Source: Porticoccus sp. (lineage in GTDB: Bacteria; Pseudomonadota; Gammaproteobacteria; Pseudomonadales; Porticoccaceae). From it: DNA of 43,101 nt. The first letter of the stretch is position 1; every line of letters starts with the position of its first letter. The notes under the pieces were generated by a model that did not search any database, was not told the origin of the DNA, and saw nothing but the letters and a program-made list of their open reading frames with translations. Position numbers and translations under genes: made by a program. Shown in pieces: positions 7,693-16,993 of the stretch. The DNA is taken from the NCBI GenBank assembly GCA_002707685.1, contig PANQ01000019.1, forward strand, positions 48,709 to 91,809. The letters are read 5' to 3'.

Positions 7693-9088
7693 GATCGCCT
7701 TCTTTTCCAACTGGTTGACACATACCCAAAATTGCCGACAGGTCTGACTGGCTTTGCTCCATCGACAGCTTCTGCGATTCTCTCTGCTGGATAAAACGGC
7801 GAATATGTGGAGCCGCAAACACTGCCCGATCAATGGACTCATCACTGCCCTGCTGATAGGCACCAATATTTATCAGATCGCGGTTGCTCTGGTAAGTCGC
7901 ATAGAGACTCTTGATTTCCCTGGCGGCCAGCAACTGTTCTTCATTCACAATATTCGCCATAGCCCGACTGATAGAACGATCGATATCAATGGCCGGAAAC
8001 AGACCGGAATCCGCCACTTCCCGCGACAGCACAATATGCCCATCAAGAATGGCACGAGCAGCGTCGGCCACCGGATCGTTATGATCGTCGCCCTCGACCA
8101 GTACCGTGTAAACCGCAGTGATAGAACCCTGAGCGTTGTTGCCGGCACGCTCAACCAACATTGGCAACAGGGAAAAAACCGAGGGTGGGTAACCCTTGGT
8201 CACCGGCGGCTCGCCAATCGCGAGACCTATTTCCCGCTGGGCCTGGGCAAAACGCGTCAGGGAGTCCATCAACAGCAGTACATTTTTACCACGACTGCGA
8301 AAATACTCTGCGATGGCCGTGGCCCGCCATGCACCATGAATACGGGTCAATGGGGCGTCATCGGCCGGGGTTGCCACGACAATAGCCCTGGCAAGCCCGT
8401 CTTTTCCCAGTATATCCTCGACAAATTCACGCACTTCCCGACCGCGCTCGCCCACCAGGGCGACCACAATCACATCCGCTTCCGTGTGTCTCGTCATCAT
8501 GCCCAGCAGAGTACTCTTACCCACACCACTGCCGGCAAACAGCCCCAGGCGTTGCCCTTTTCCCATTGTCATAAGTGCGTTGACTGCTCTCACACCCACA
8601 TCCAGCGGCTCACGTATGGGGGTTCTATCAAGCGGATTGATGGATAATCCTCGCAGGGGCACGTGATGCATACATTTGAGCGGACGGCCTCCATCAATCG
8701 GATTGCCAGCACCATCAATCACCCGACCCAATAGCTGCTCGTCGACGGCGACCGACCCCCCTGTCTTCACCGGCAGTACCCGGGAACCCAACTTGATACC
8801 ACTCAGTGGCCCTTCGGGCATCAACAACAGGCTGCCATCAGAAAACCCCACCACCTCCGCCTCGATGGTATTGCCCTCATCAGTAATGATGCGGCAACGT
8901 CCCCCAATGGGTGCCCGACAACCCACCGCCTCCAGTTTAATGCCAATCATGCGAACCAGTGTGCCCTCCTCTTCGAGGGGAACCGGTTCAACAGCAGCAG
9001 TTACCGAAGACAGGGTCTGGCCTATCCTCTGACAGCGTTCCGCTTTCAATTTTTCGAGGCTATTCATCCGGTTCAAGGTATCACTCAA
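7679..9088 (-). CDS. fliI: Flagellum-specific ATPase FliI
   Basis: FliI is the hexameric cytoplasmic ATPase that energises flagellar protein export, related to the F1-ATPase beta subunit. The 469-residue protein has a Walker A motif GSGVGKST at residues 186-193, a Walker B region around LLLMDSLTRFAQAQREI, and the typical SVFSLLPMLVERAGN stretch. It overlaps the fliH stop by 4 bases and fliJ by 14, inside the compact fliEFGHIJ unit. Full length, with all motifs intact. Confidence 0.98.
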   Translation of the reverse strand: MSDTLNRMNSLEKLKAERCQRIGQTLSSVTAAVEPVPLEEEGTLVRMIGIKLEAVGCRAPIGGRCRIITDEGNTIEAEVVGFSDGSLLLMPEGPLSGIKLGSRVLPVKTGGSVAVDEQLLGRVIDGAGNPIDGGRPLKCMHHVPLRGLSINPLDRTPIREPLDVGVRAVNALMTMGKGQRLGLFAGSGVGKSTLLGMMTRHTEADVIVVALVGERGREVREFVEDILGKDGLARAIVVATPADDAPLTRIHGAWRATAIAEYFRSRGKNVLLLMDSLTRFAQAQREIGLAIGEPPVTKGYPPSVFSLLPMLVERAGNNAQGSITAVYTVLVEGDDHNDPVADAARAILDGHIVLSREVADSGLFPAIDIDRSISRAMANIVNEEQLLAAREIKSLYATYQSNRDLINIGAYQQGSDESIDRAVFAAPHIRRFIQQRESQKLSMEQSQSDLSAILGMCQPVGKEGDHGNR

Positions 9089-9717
9089 TACTGCACGCGC
9101 TCTTCACAGGACTCAATCAGAGTGCCAAAAACCATTTCCATCTGTCGTTCGACGGACGCATCAACATAGGAAACAGGGGTTTTCATGCGGCAGCCTCCGG
9201 GCAGGATGTCGGGATCATCAACCAACTTGTAGGGTTTCCCCTCAAACAATGCCGGGGCCATCTCCTGTACCAGTTTTCGGTCACCCGGATTGAGAAATAC
9301 TTCAATTTCGCCCTGCAATGAAGAAAGCGTTGACAGCGCCTCTGCCGCAATATCCGTTACGACATCTGAATTAACGGTCAGCTCCCGGCGAACAATCTGA
9401 CGTGCAATCAACATAGCCATATTGGCCAGTTCACGGATCACCACCTGATCCAGACTCTGAAAGGGATGGGCCATTTCATCCAGCAAACCGGACAGGTGTT
9501 TGACCAGTTGCTCTGCTTCGGCTTTGCCCATTTCCAGGCCTTCCCATTTACCAATCTGAAAACCACGGGACTGGGCAAGAGCCTCGACTTCAACCGGATC
9601 AACAACTTTTTTGACGGGGGCGGATTGTTCGAAGAAAGGAACCTGCCATCGCTTCACACCTGGCTCTGTATCAGACAAAGTCACCGCCTCCTTTGCCGAG
9701 GAAAATCTCGCCTTCAT
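9085..9717 (-). CDS. fliH: Flagellar export regulator FliH
   Basis: FliH is the peripheral stalk that inhibits FliI and anchors it to FliN at the C-ring. From the ATG at 9717 it has 210 residues: a variable N-terminus ending in VKRWQVPFF, a charged helical middle, and a C-terminal domain with QIVRRELTVNS and VFLNPGDRKLVQ that matches the FliH/YscL family. An upstream TTG at 9735 is possible but less likely, because AGG lies at a sensible distance before 9717. The gene begins 47 bases inside the end of fliG, which is a long overlap. Confidence 0.93.
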   Translation of the reverse strand: MKARFSSAKEAVTLSDTEPGVKRWQVPFFEQSAPVKKVVDPVEVEALAQSRGFQIGKWEGLEMGKAEAEQLVKHLSGLLDEMAHPFQSLDQVVIRELANMAMLIARQIVRRELTVNSDVVTDIAAEALSTLSSLQGEIEVFLNPGDRKLVQEMAPALFEGKPYKLVDDPDILPGGCRMKTPVSYVDASVERQMEMVFGTLIESCEERVQY

Positions 9718-10672
9718 CGGCCAGCCTGGAAACAATCGTCAGAATTTCTTTCTGGGCAGCTTCCACATCAGCCAATTTAACGGGACCCTTGGCATCCAGG
9801 TCTTCTTTCAACATTTCAGCAGCACGGGAGGACATGTTTTTGAAGAATTTATCCTTGACTCTGTCATCGACCCCTTTGAGAGCTATGACGAGACTGTCCA
9901 CTGAAATCTCACGAATCAGACGCTGCATTCCCCGGTCATCCACCTCCAGTAAATTGTCGAAAACAAACAGGAGATCATGAATTTTTTCACTCAGATCACC
10001 ATCGATTTCCCGAATGGAATCCATCAGTTGTGTTTCGAGATCCGTGTTCAAATGATTCAGAATGGCAGCCGCCGCACTCATACCATTTACCGAGGTCGGT
10101 GGTGCTTTGGAGTTGCCGCCCAACTGGTTCTCAAGCACCTGATCCAGCTCCTGGAGAGCCGCAGGGTCAATGGTGTTCAACCGTGCAACACGTATCATGG
10201 CATCGGTGTGAATCTCGCTCGGCAACAGGGACAACACCTGAGCCGCGTGCTCACCTTCCAGGGAACTGAGAACGATGGCGATGATCTGCGGGTGCTCCTG
10301 ACGGATCAGCGCCGCCACAGATTGCGCATCCATCCATTTCAGGGATTCCATGCCCTTGCTATCCGTATTGCTGTGTATCCGGCTGATCATACTGCGGGCC
10401 CGGGTTTCACCGAGCGCCTGCACCATCACCCGGCGGGCAAAATCACCACTGCCAATTCCCAGCGGGCTCACTGAAGAAACCCGTTCGGTGAATTCATTCA
10501 CGACCTGAGCCACTTGCTGGTCAGAGACATCGGAAAGAGACGCCATGGCCTCGCCCACTGCCTGAACTTCTTTTGGTGACATTTGCCGCATGATGGCCGC
10601 GGCACCCTCCTCTCCCAGACCCAACAAAAACACAGCGGCTCGCTGGGCACCGGTCATTTCAGTATTAGCCAT
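9671..10672 (-). CDS. fliG: Flagellar motor switch protein FliG
   Basis: FliG joins the MS ring to the C-ring and interacts with the stator to make torque. The 333-residue product has the N-terminal domain with AAVFLLGLGEEGAAAIMRQM, the middle domain containing EHPQIIAIVLSSL (with the EHPQ motif), and the C-terminal torque helix region with LRxxxK-like charged residues near 265-300. Its ATG overlaps the fliF stop by 8 bases. Length and all three domains are normal. Confidence 0.98.
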   Translation of the reverse strand: MANTEMTGAQRAAVFLLGLGEEGAAAIMRQMSPKEVQAVGEAMASLSDVSDQQVAQVVNEFTERVSSVSPLGIGSGDFARRVMVQALGETRARSMISRIHSNTDSKGMESLKWMDAQSVAALIRQEHPQIIAIVLSSLEGEHAAQVLSLLPSEIHTDAMIRVARLNTIDPAALQELDQVLENQLGGNSKAPPTSVNGMSAAAAILNHLNTDLETQLMDSIREIDGDLSEKIHDLLFVFDNLLEVDDRGMQRLIREISVDSLVIALKGVDDRVKDKFFKNMSSRAAEMLKEDLDAKGPVKLADVEAAQKEILTIVSRLADEGEIFLGKGGGDFV

Positions 10673-12308
10673 CGGCAGACACCCAGTTTTTTACCACGTG
10701 GGCTACCCGCTGTGGTTCACCCTCAGCCATGGAGCGGGCCATCTGTAATTGATTCTGATACGAGGAGGCTCCCGGCAAGCCAAGCTGGGGCTGCCCACCC
10801 AGGGTGACATGATCTTCGCTCAGAGCCATCCCCCCCTGAGTGGCGTGGGCAGTTCCCGCCCCGCCCTGCGCCGGTGCTGCCAGAGCCGTACCGGGTGGCG
10901 GCGCAGCTGATGCCTGCATCAATGGCCGCAGGACAGTAAAAATGATAAGGAAAATGGCGATACCCGCCAATAGAAATTTGGCCGCCCGCCAAATCCACTC
11001 CTGCTCCATCAATGAAGGTTCCGACAACTGCTCAAGCTCCGGGGGAACCACGAACATGGCATTCATCACATTGACACTGTCACCCCGCTCTGCACTGAAG
11101 CCGATGGCATCTTTCACCAATGCGGTGATCTCTGCCAGCCGGGCTTCAGCAATTGCCGCGCGCTCCACATTGCCATCACCATTGACCGTATCCTGATAAT
11201 CCACCACAACGGCCACCGATAGCTTCTGCAGTGTTCCAGGCACTTCTCGGATATGGCTGATAGTTTTATCAATCTCATAATTCCTGACCTGGCGCTTGCT
11301 GAACCGGCCACTGGAAAGCTGGTCTTCAGTCTCCTCAGGTACCGCTGTAATTCTGGTTTCCTCAGGGGGCTGGTTGGCCAGAGTGCCGGGGACACCACCG
11401 GCAAACTCACCCCGGGAATTTTCCTCAATCAGCTGTTCACTGCGAATACTGGTTTCGGGGGCGTAGCTTTCACTGGTCTTTTCCACTCTGGTGAAATCCA
11501 CGTCTGCCACCACCTGTGCTCTCACTGCACCGACCCCTAGAATGGGTGACAGAATCTCTGTAATTCGATCCACATAGCTTTGTTCCAGCTGCTGTGTAAA
11601 CCGGAACTGCTCCGACGTCTGGGCAAAACCCTCCTCCCGGCCCTGGGCGGAGAGTAGCTTGCCCTGGTTGTCGACCACTGACACCTGTTCGGCTTCCAGA
11701 CCCGGCACACTGGAAGCCACCAGATGCACCACCCCGGCCAGCTGTCGTTCGGTCAATTCACGTCCGGGGTAAAGGCTCAACAACACCGATGCTGCGGGCT
11801 TGTCACGCTTGCGCACGAAAGCTGACTGTTTGGGAAGCGCCAGGTGTATCCGCGCTGACCTGACACTGTCCAATGAGGCGATAGAGCGGGCAAGCTCCTG
11901 CTCCAGAGCGCGATCATAGCGGGCTTTTTCAATAAAGCCGCTAACGCCTATTTTCTGTTCTTTGTAGAGCATATCGAAACCGCTGCCATCGCTTTTTGGC
12001 AATCCGTCGCTGGCCAGCTTGAGCCTGATTTCATGAAGTTTTTCAGCGGGCACACTGACCAGTCCAGTCCGGTGATCCACCTTGTAAGGGGTACCATTTT
12101 CCTCGAGAGAACGAACCACTTCATTGGTCGAGGAAGGCGTCATTTCGCCAAACAGCGCCACATAATCCGGCGCCATGGACCACTGTACCAAGCCGATACC
12201 CAGGGCAATACTGGCCGCCAGGCCGAGCAGCAGACCCAGCTGACGCGTGACCGGTTGACTGCTGAGACTATTGAAGCGACTGAGCAAGGTGGAAGTATTC
12301 AATGCCAT
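10665..12308 (-). CDS. fliF: Flagellar MS-ring protein FliF
   Basis: FliF oligomerises in the inner membrane to make the MS ring, the first structure built. The 547-residue product has a membrane helix at about 23-45, YscJ/FliF ring-building domains with TPYKVDHRTG and ALEQELARSI, a ring-building motif 3 region with QRFSKRQVRNYEIDKT-like sequence near 345-360, a second membrane helix at about 440-465, and a short cytoplasmic tail that binds FliG. It starts 43 bases after fliE. Confidence 0.97.
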   Translation of the reverse strand: MALNTSTLLSRFNSLSSQPVTRQLGLLLGLAASIALGIGLVQWSMAPDYVALFGEMTPSSTNEVVRSLEENGTPYKVDHRTGLVSVPAEKLHEIRLKLASDGLPKSDGSGFDMLYKEQKIGVSGFIEKARYDRALEQELARSIASLDSVRSARIHLALPKQSAFVRKRDKPAASVLLSLYPGRELTERQLAGVVHLVASSVPGLEAEQVSVVDNQGKLLSAQGREEGFAQTSEQFRFTQQLEQSYVDRITEILSPILGVGAVRAQVVADVDFTRVEKTSESYAPETSIRSEQLIEENSRGEFAGGVPGTLANQPPEETRITAVPEETEDQLSSGRFSKRQVRNYEIDKTISHIREVPGTLQKLSVAVVVDYQDTVNGDGNVERAAIAEARLAEITALVKDAIGFSAERGDSVNVMNAMFVVPPELEQLSEPSLMEQEWIWRAAKFLLAGIAIFLIIFTVLRPLMQASAAPPPGTALAAPAQGGAGTAHATQGGMALSEDHVTLGGQPQLGLPGASSYQNQLQMARSMAEGEPQRVAHVVKNWVSADG

Positions 12309-12351
12309 AATCTTTAATTCACGTTGGTTGCGTTAGTATGAAAAAAGGAAT

Positions 12352-12675
12352 TCACACCTGCATGTTCATCACTTCCTGATAAGCATTCAGAAGTTTGTTC
12401 CTGACCTGATTAACTGCCTGAAATGACAGGCTTGCCTTTTGCAGAGCCACCATTACTTCAGGCAGTGCCACATCCGGGCTACCCGCTTCAAAGGCATCCG
12501 ACAACTGGCGCGCCTGCTTCTGGGCAGCATTGACCTGATCGATCGAGTCCTTCATCAAAGCGCCGAAATCAACCTTTTCTCCACCCTCAGCCGGGCCCTC
12601 GCTCGGTCCTTTGCCCGCAGCAGCAGCCATTAACCGCATTTGGGCCAATACCTGGTTTATCTCCATCTCACTCAT
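12352..12675 (-). CDS. fliE: Flagellar hook-basal body complex protein FliE
   Basis: FliE joins the MS ring to the rod and is among the first exported substrates. The 107-residue product has a short variable N-terminus and the conserved C-terminal half with FGALMKDSIDQVNAAQK, VALPEVMVALQKASLSF and a QAVNQVRNKLLNAYQEVMNM-like end. It starts 22 bases after the fleR stop with GGAGAGA upstream. No sigma-54 element is visible directly in front, so it may be read through from fleSR. Confidence 0.96.
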   Translation of the reverse strand: MSEMEINQVLAQMRLMAAAAGKGPSEGPAEGGEKVDFGALMKDSIDQVNAAQKQARQLSDAFEAGSPDVALPEVMVALQKASLSFQAVNQVRNKLLNAYQEVMNMQV

Positions 12676-12697
12676 AAACAGTCTCTCCGACGGTGTA

Positions 12698-14038
12698 TTA
12701 ACCGGTGGCCGGAATAGCCACGCCCTGCTCTTTCAGTCTGGCCAGCTTGTACCTCAACGTCCGGGGACTGATCCCAAGCCGCTCTGCTGCATCCTTACGG
12801 CACCCATTGACGGCGTTAAGCGCATCAACTATCAACTGCTTCTCCCGTGCCTTGAGATCGCCGTCCAATAATTGTGCACCGTTGCTGGCTGCTGCCTTCT
12901 GGCACAGGTCCTCTGGAAGAACATCCTCAAAACAGATATCTGCCTCGGCAATCTGGCAACCACTGGCCATGATGGCGGCCCGTTGCACACAGTTTTCCAG
13001 CTCACGGACATTGCCGTTCCAGCAATGCTTCAGCAACCGCTGTTCGGCGCTGGCCGTAAAACTGATCGGCTGGTCCGGGCTATAGCGCCGCAGCATCGTT
13101 TTGGCCAGCCGCAAAATATCGCCCGGCCGCTGGCGCAACGGCAGCAGATGGATGGGAAAAACATTCAGACGGTAAAAGAGATCCTCCCGAAAGCGTCCTG
13201 AAGCGACCTCTTCGCGGAGATTGCGGTTGGTCGTTGCCAGCACCCTGACATCCAGTGATATGAGCGTATTGCCACCCAGTCGCTCCACTTCCTTTTCCTG
13301 CAGCACCCGCAATAATTTGGCCTGCAGCCCCAAATCCATCTCGGAAACTTCGTCCAGCAACAACGTCCCGCCATTGGCCTGTTCGAACTTGCCGGCACGG
13401 GATTGATGTGCACCGGTGTAAGCACCTTTTTCGTAGCCGAACAACATGGACTCCAGCATTGTCTCTGGAATGGCGGCACAGTTAATCGCGAGAAAAGGTT
13501 TCTCTGCACGAGGGGAATGACGGTGAATATAACGCGCAATCACCTCTTTGCCGGTACCCGACTCACCACTGATAAGCACCGTCGCCTGGGTGGCGGCAAC
13601 CCGTCTGGCGAGCTCACACAACTGTCGGGTTTTGGGGTCTTCGGCTACCATCCCATCTGAAGCAACTTCCGGCGGACGGGCCAGCCTGCTCACCATTTCC
13701 AGAAGGACTTCGGCCTCAAAAGGCTTTAACAGATAATCCGCAGCGCCTTCCTGCATGGCTTTTACCGCATTTTCAATACTTCCATAGGCTGTAACGAGCA
13801 CAAAAGGCAGTTCCGGTCTGAGCGCTTTCGCTTCCCTGAGGAGCGTATTGCCATCCATCACATCCATTTGTACATCGCTGACAATCAGATCGACCCTTTC
13901 CCTTTTCAGGCACCACAGGGCCTCTTCTCCATTACTGGCCGACAGTACCCGGTAACCAGCGTATTGAATGGTGTCACACATGGCATCGCGGAGTGCTGCA
14001 TCGTCTTCAACCACCAACACCCTCGTTGAATTACTCAT
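12698..14038 (-). CDS. fleR: Sigma-54-dependent response regulator FleR (FlrC/FlbD-like)
   Basis: FleR is the response regulator of the FleS-FleR pair and activates mid-stage (hook, rod, fliK) flagellar genes with RNA polymerase sigma-54. From the ATG at 14038 it has 446 residues: a receiver domain (1-120) with acid pocket E11/D12, phosphoacceptor D55, T83 and K105; an AAA+ domain with Walker A GESGTGKE at 158-165 and the sigma-54 loop GAYTGA at 205-210; and a C-terminal Fis-type helix-turn-helix with RLGISPRTLRYKLARL. It overlaps fleS by 8 bases. A frame extension to 14167 runs into fleS and is rejected. Confidence 0.96.
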   Translation of the reverse strand: MSNSTRVLVVEDDAALRDAMCDTIQYAGYRVLSASNGEEALWCLKRERVDLIVSDVQMDVMDGNTLLREAKALRPELPFVLVTAYGSIENAVKAMQEGAADYLLKPFEAEVLLEMVSRLARPPEVASDGMVAEDPKTRQLCELARRVAATQATVLISGESGTGKEVIARYIHRHSPRAEKPFLAINCAAIPETMLESMLFGYEKGAYTGAHQSRAGKFEQANGGTLLLDEVSEMDLGLQAKLLRVLQEKEVERLGGNTLISLDVRVLATTNRNLREEVASGRFREDLFYRLNVFPIHLLPLRQRPGDILRLAKTMLRRYSPDQPISFTASAEQRLLKHCWNGNVRELENCVQRAAIMASGCQIAEADICFEDVLPEDLCQKAAASNGAQLLDGDLKAREKQLIVDALNAVNGCRKDAAERLGISPRTLRYKLARLKEQGVAIPATG

Positions 14039-15245
14039 AGACGGCGTCTCCCTGGTTATGCCCATCAACAACAACTTCTGTACCCGAAGCCGGTTTGCTA
14101 ATGGGTAGATTGATGACAAATTCGAGCCCACCCGTGGAGCGGTTAGTGGCAGAAATTTCACCACCATGCTTACTGACGGCCATTGCCACTACGGCCAGCC
14201 CCAACCCGGTACCCTGTGCTCTGGTAGTAAAAAAGGGATCAAAGATGCGTTCCAGCAATTCTTCCGGAATACCCGGGCCGTCATCGCGAAAACGGATCTG
14301 CAGCCAATCGGGATTGAGGGCCCCCACCCACAAATCAATAACCACAGGGCCTTTCGCAGCTTCAATGGCATTCATCGCCAGATTTCCCAGCACCCCGACC
14401 AGTTCGTCCAGATCACCAACCAATTCCAGACTGTTATCGACATAGGGTATCGACATCACAGCATGGTGTTGTTCAAGGGTGGGGCGAACCGTCTCTTCAA
14501 ATTGCTGCAACACCTGATTGAGCAAAATGGTTTCGGTCACAGGCGTTTCGCCGCGCACAAAACTGAGCATGCTGTGGAGCAGATTACCCATATGGCCAAG
14601 ACGCTCGTTAACCTTGTCCACTATCCTCTGCCGCTGCTCTGCTTTCAGGTCAGCTCTGGCCAGCTGCGCCAGGTAAAGTGTGGTGGCACTGAGGGGGGTC
14701 CGAATCTGATGGGCGAGGCGGGCAGCCATTTCCCCCAGTGCGGTGAGACGCTTCTTCCTGCCCAGTTGCTCCTGTAACTGGTGGATTTCAGACACATCCG
14801 TGATGAGCACCACATGGTCGCTGGAGCCATCGAGAAGCCGGCTGACCACTGAGATTTTTTTACCGCTGTGCAACTCCAGCTCACGACCGCTCAGCTGTTG
14901 GGAGGGGGCAGCTCTGGCCAGCACAGCTTCCCAGTATTTGCCAATCAGGGGCTCACCCAACAGTTCAAGGGCTTCGGGGTTGGCATCGCGAATAATGTAC
15001 CCACTGTCCAGAATGAGGACACCGCCCGGCAAAACGGACAACAGGGAAGAGAGACGATGGGCAAGGCGTTCTTTTTCAGCCAATTCGCTCAGCCTGGCTG
15101 AACGCGCTCTGGCAAGCTCTTCGGTCAAACCGGTCACCTTGCCTTCAAGATCGCGGTAAGAGGTATCCAACTGATGGGACAGCTGATTAAACACCTTGAA
15201 AGCCTGTTCAAGCTGACTGGCTGACAGGGCTTCTGTCTGGTTCAT
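14031..15245 (-). CDS. fleS: Flagellar sensor histidine kinase FleS
   Basis: FleS phosphorylates FleR. From the ATG at 15245 (AGGTAA seven bases upstream) it has 404 residues: an N-terminal coiled coil (10-65), a PAS domain (about 66-155), a HisKA domain with the phosphorylated H179 in AHQIRTPLSATTLYLAQL, and a HATPase domain with N-box MNAIEAAKGP, G1 DDGPGIP and G2 GTGLGLAV. There is no membrane segment, so it is cytoplasmic like its Pseudomonas relative. It has its own sigma-54 promoter after fleQ. Confidence 0.96.
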   Translation of the reverse strand: MNQTEALSASQLEQAFKVFNQLSHQLDTSYRDLEGKVTGLTEELARARSARLSELAEKERLAHRLSSLLSVLPGGVLILDSGYIIRDANPEALELLGEPLIGKYWEAVLARAAPSQQLSGRELELHSGKKISVVSRLLDGSSDHVVLITDVSEIHQLQEQLGRKKRLTALGEMAARLAHQIRTPLSATTLYLAQLARADLKAEQRQRIVDKVNERLGHMGNLLHSMLSFVRGETPVTETILLNQVLQQFEETVRPTLEQHHAVMSIPYVDNSLELVGDLDELVGVLGNLAMNAIEAAKGPVVIDLWVGALNPDWLQIRFRDDGPGIPEELLERIFDPFFTTRAQGTGLGLAVVAMAVSKHGGEISATNRSTGGLEFVINLPISKPASGTEVVVDGHNQGDAVYE

Positions 15246-15303
15246 GATCGTTACCTGCGCTACTTGCCTAAAATGGAGGGACCTGTGTCCACTCAAGTAG
15301 ATC

Positions 15304-15320
15304 AGCAATAATCATGCCTA
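15304..15320 (-). promoter_or_regulatory. Sigma-54 promoter of fleSR
   Basis: The minus strand reads TAGGCATGATTATTGCTG, with GG (15318-15317) and GC (15306-15305) separated by 10 bases. The -24 part is AGGCATG against the consensus TGGCACG, and the -12 part is TTGCT. The predicted start near 15293 gives a leader of about 48 bases. FleQ-dependent sigma-54 control of fleSR is established in P. aeruginosa. Confidence 0.7.
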
Positions 15321-15370
15321 AAGAAAAATATATTGTTTATTAGTAGGTTAGAATTCACTCAAGGAAAAGA

Positions 15371-15384
15371 GTCAAAAGTTTGTC
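15371..15384. promoter_or_regulatory. Weak FleQ-box-like palindrome upstream of fleSR
   Basis: GTCAAAAGTTTGTC has GTCAAA/TTTGTC arms that form a palindrome with one mismatch. It resembles the boxes at fleQ and fliL, and lies about 55 bp upstream of the fleSR -24 element, overlapping the 3' end of fleQ. The match to the FleQ consensus is partial. Confidence 0.3.
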
Positions 15385-16823
15385 GGATCTTCCTGGCGAC
15401 TGAGCCCAAACTTGCGCATTTTTTCCACCAGGGTTGTTCTCTGCAGTTTCAGCAATTTTGCACTGCGCGCCACCACCCAGCCGGACTGCTCCAGTGCCTG
15501 ATTCAGCAACATACGTTCCAGTTCGAACAGATAGTCTTTCAAATCAATACCCTGAGGGGGCAAATAGACAATGTCCGGGACAGACACATTGATTGAAGTC
15601 GTCTGTGGACTGGCACTGATTTCCTGCTGCTCTGCAATCCAGTCCTGGTTCGGGCGAAATTTGTCCGGCAAATCTGACCATTTGACCAGTTTCTTTGGAT
15701 ACAGAATGATCAGTCGTTCGATAAGATTGGAGAGCTCGCGGACATTGCCCGGCCAGCTGTAATTACCAAGGGCCGCAATGGCACAGTCACTCAACTGGAC
15801 TGAACCCCGTTTTTCCCGATCGAAACGATTGATCAATTCACGGATCAATAACGGGATATCTTCACTCCTGTCCCGCAATGGCGGCATATCGATAGGAAAC
15901 ACATTGAGCCGATAGTACAGATCCATACGGAATCGCCCCTCTGCCACCAGGTGATCAAGATTCTGATGTGTGGCAGCAATAATTCTGACATCTGCAGTGA
16001 GGGACTTGTTACTGCCAACACGTTCAAACGTTCGTTCCTGAAGCACCCGCAACAGTTTGACCTGCATATTCATCGGCATATCGCCGATTTCATCCAGAAA
16101 CAGCGTGCCACCATCCGCTATTTCGAAACGTCCCTGACGGGAACTGATCGCACCAGTAAAAGAGCCTTTTTCATGACCAAACAATTCCGACTCCAGTAAA
16201 TCAGCCGGAATCGCACCGCAGTTTACCGGCACAAAGGGTTGTTCCCGGCGATTCGAGTAATAGTGGATATTGCGGGCCACCACTTCCTTGCCAGTACCGG
16301 ATTCACCGAGGACCAGCACAGACGCTTCGCTATCAGCCACCTGCTTGATCATGTCCCGTATCTGATTGATCCCTTCACTGCTTCCCACCAGATTACGATA
16401 CAGCTGGCCAAATTGCTCAACCCTGCTATTTTTTGAAGAGGCTGAAAATAATTCAGCTTCCTGAAGGACACCAAGCAACAACTGGTAACTGGCAGGAAAA
16501 GGAATCGTCCCCGCAATGTGCCGGGAAATGGAGGTTGGCACCGACAGCGACTCCGCTTCCCATTTTACAAGATAACAGGGGCAGGAAAGGTTTTTCTGGT
16601 TCAGGCTATCAGCCACACTCTTCAGAACGGGAAATCCGGTTTTATCCCGAATCAGCAGTGCTAAAAGGTCATCGCCCGAGGATTCGGTCAGAAAGTTGTT
16701 GAGACGCTGCCTGTCATCAAAGACCTTAACCGGATACTCCAGAAATCGAACCAGTGCCGCTGTTTTATTCCCTTCTGCAAGGTCTTGGTCAAATACCAGC
16801 ACTTGTTTTTTAAGGGCTGGCAT
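15372..16823 (-). CDS. fleQ: Flagellar master regulator FleQ (FlrA-type)
   Basis: FleQ is the class I activator of flagellar genes with sigma-54 and, in Pseudomonas, a c-di-GMP sensor that also controls biofilm genes. The 483-residue product has an N-terminal non-canonical receiver-like FleQ domain (1-110), an AAA+ domain with Walker A GESGTGKE at 173-180, loop GSFTGA at 220-225 and Walker B GGTLFLDE at 238-245, and a C-terminal helix-turn-helix with [21 protein letters not shown] at 141-144 and R184/N185 align with the c-di-GMP-binding LFRS motif and RN pair of P. aeruginosa FleQ, as I recall the structure. No ribosome binding site precedes the ATG. Confidence 0.96.
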   Translation of the reverse strand: MPALKKQVLVFDQDLAEGNKTAALVRFLEYPVKVFDDRQRLNNFLTESSGDDLLALLIRDKTGFPVLKSVADSLNQKNLSCPCYLVKWEAESLSVPTSISRHIAGTIPFPASYQLLLGVLQEAELFSASSKNSRVEQFGQLYRNLVGSSEGINQIRDMIKQVADSEASVLVLGESGTGKEVVARNIHYYSNRREQPFVPVNCGAIPADLLESELFGHEKGSFTGAISSRQGRFEIADGGTLFLDEIGDMPMNMQVKLLRVLQERTFERVGSNKSLTADVRIIAATHQNLDHLVAEGRFRMDLYYRLNVFPIDMPPLRDRSEDIPLLIRELINRFDREKRGSVQLSDCAIAALGNYSWPGNVRELSNLIERLIILYPKKLVKWSDLPDKFRPNQDWIAEQQEISASPQTTSINVSVPDIVYLPPQGIDLKDYLFELERMLLNQALEQSGWVVARSAKLLKLQRTTLVEKMRKFGLSRQEDPTNF

Positions 16824-16912
16824 CAGTAGTGAACTTTTGTTATTGCAGGATTTAAAGTCCGATTCGAGAACTGGCTTACATCGAACGCACCAACTGAATG
16901 GGGGTCTATCAT
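16823..16912 (-). CDS. Putative 29-codon leader ORF overlapping the fleQ start
   Basis: An ATG at 16912, with GGAG ten bases upstream, opens a 29-codon frame (MIDPHSVGAF to the end KVHY). Its TGA shares a base with the fleQ ATG (TGATG). It lies wholly inside the predicted fleQ leader, and fleQ itself lacks a Shine-Dalgarno sequence, so coupled translation is plausible. I recognise no homology. The coding status is inference; the overlap and missing ribosome site are seen directly. Confidence 0.35.
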   Translation of the reverse strand: MIDPHSVGAFDVSQFSNRTLNPAITKVHY

Positions 16913-16965
16913 CGAGCCATCACTCCAAAGTAGTAATTCAATAGTCTTATTGGAAAGCGCAAGCG

Positions 16966-16993
16966 ATTCTAAAGGAGGGTCGTGCATTGTCAA
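16966..16993 (-). promoter_or_regulatory. Sigma-70 promoter of fleQ
   Basis: The minus strand has TTGACA (16993-16988), 16 bases, then TAGAAT (16971-16966): a near-consensus sigma-70 promoter. The predicted start near 16959 leaves a leader of about 136 bases before fleQ. It fits the class I position of fleQ, which in Pseudomonas is sigma-70 driven. Confidence 0.75.

Noticed and set aside
7693-7866. N-terminal extension of fliJ
   Set aside because: It overlaps the conserved end of fliI; the ATG at 7692 has a ribosome site and gives the family length.
14038-14167. N-terminal extension of fleR
   Set aside because: It runs into fleS and precedes a perfect receiver-domain start at 14038.
16696-16944. 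Plus-strand ORF across the fleQ start
   Set aside because: It is antisense to fleQ and its promoter, with no ribosome site or motif.
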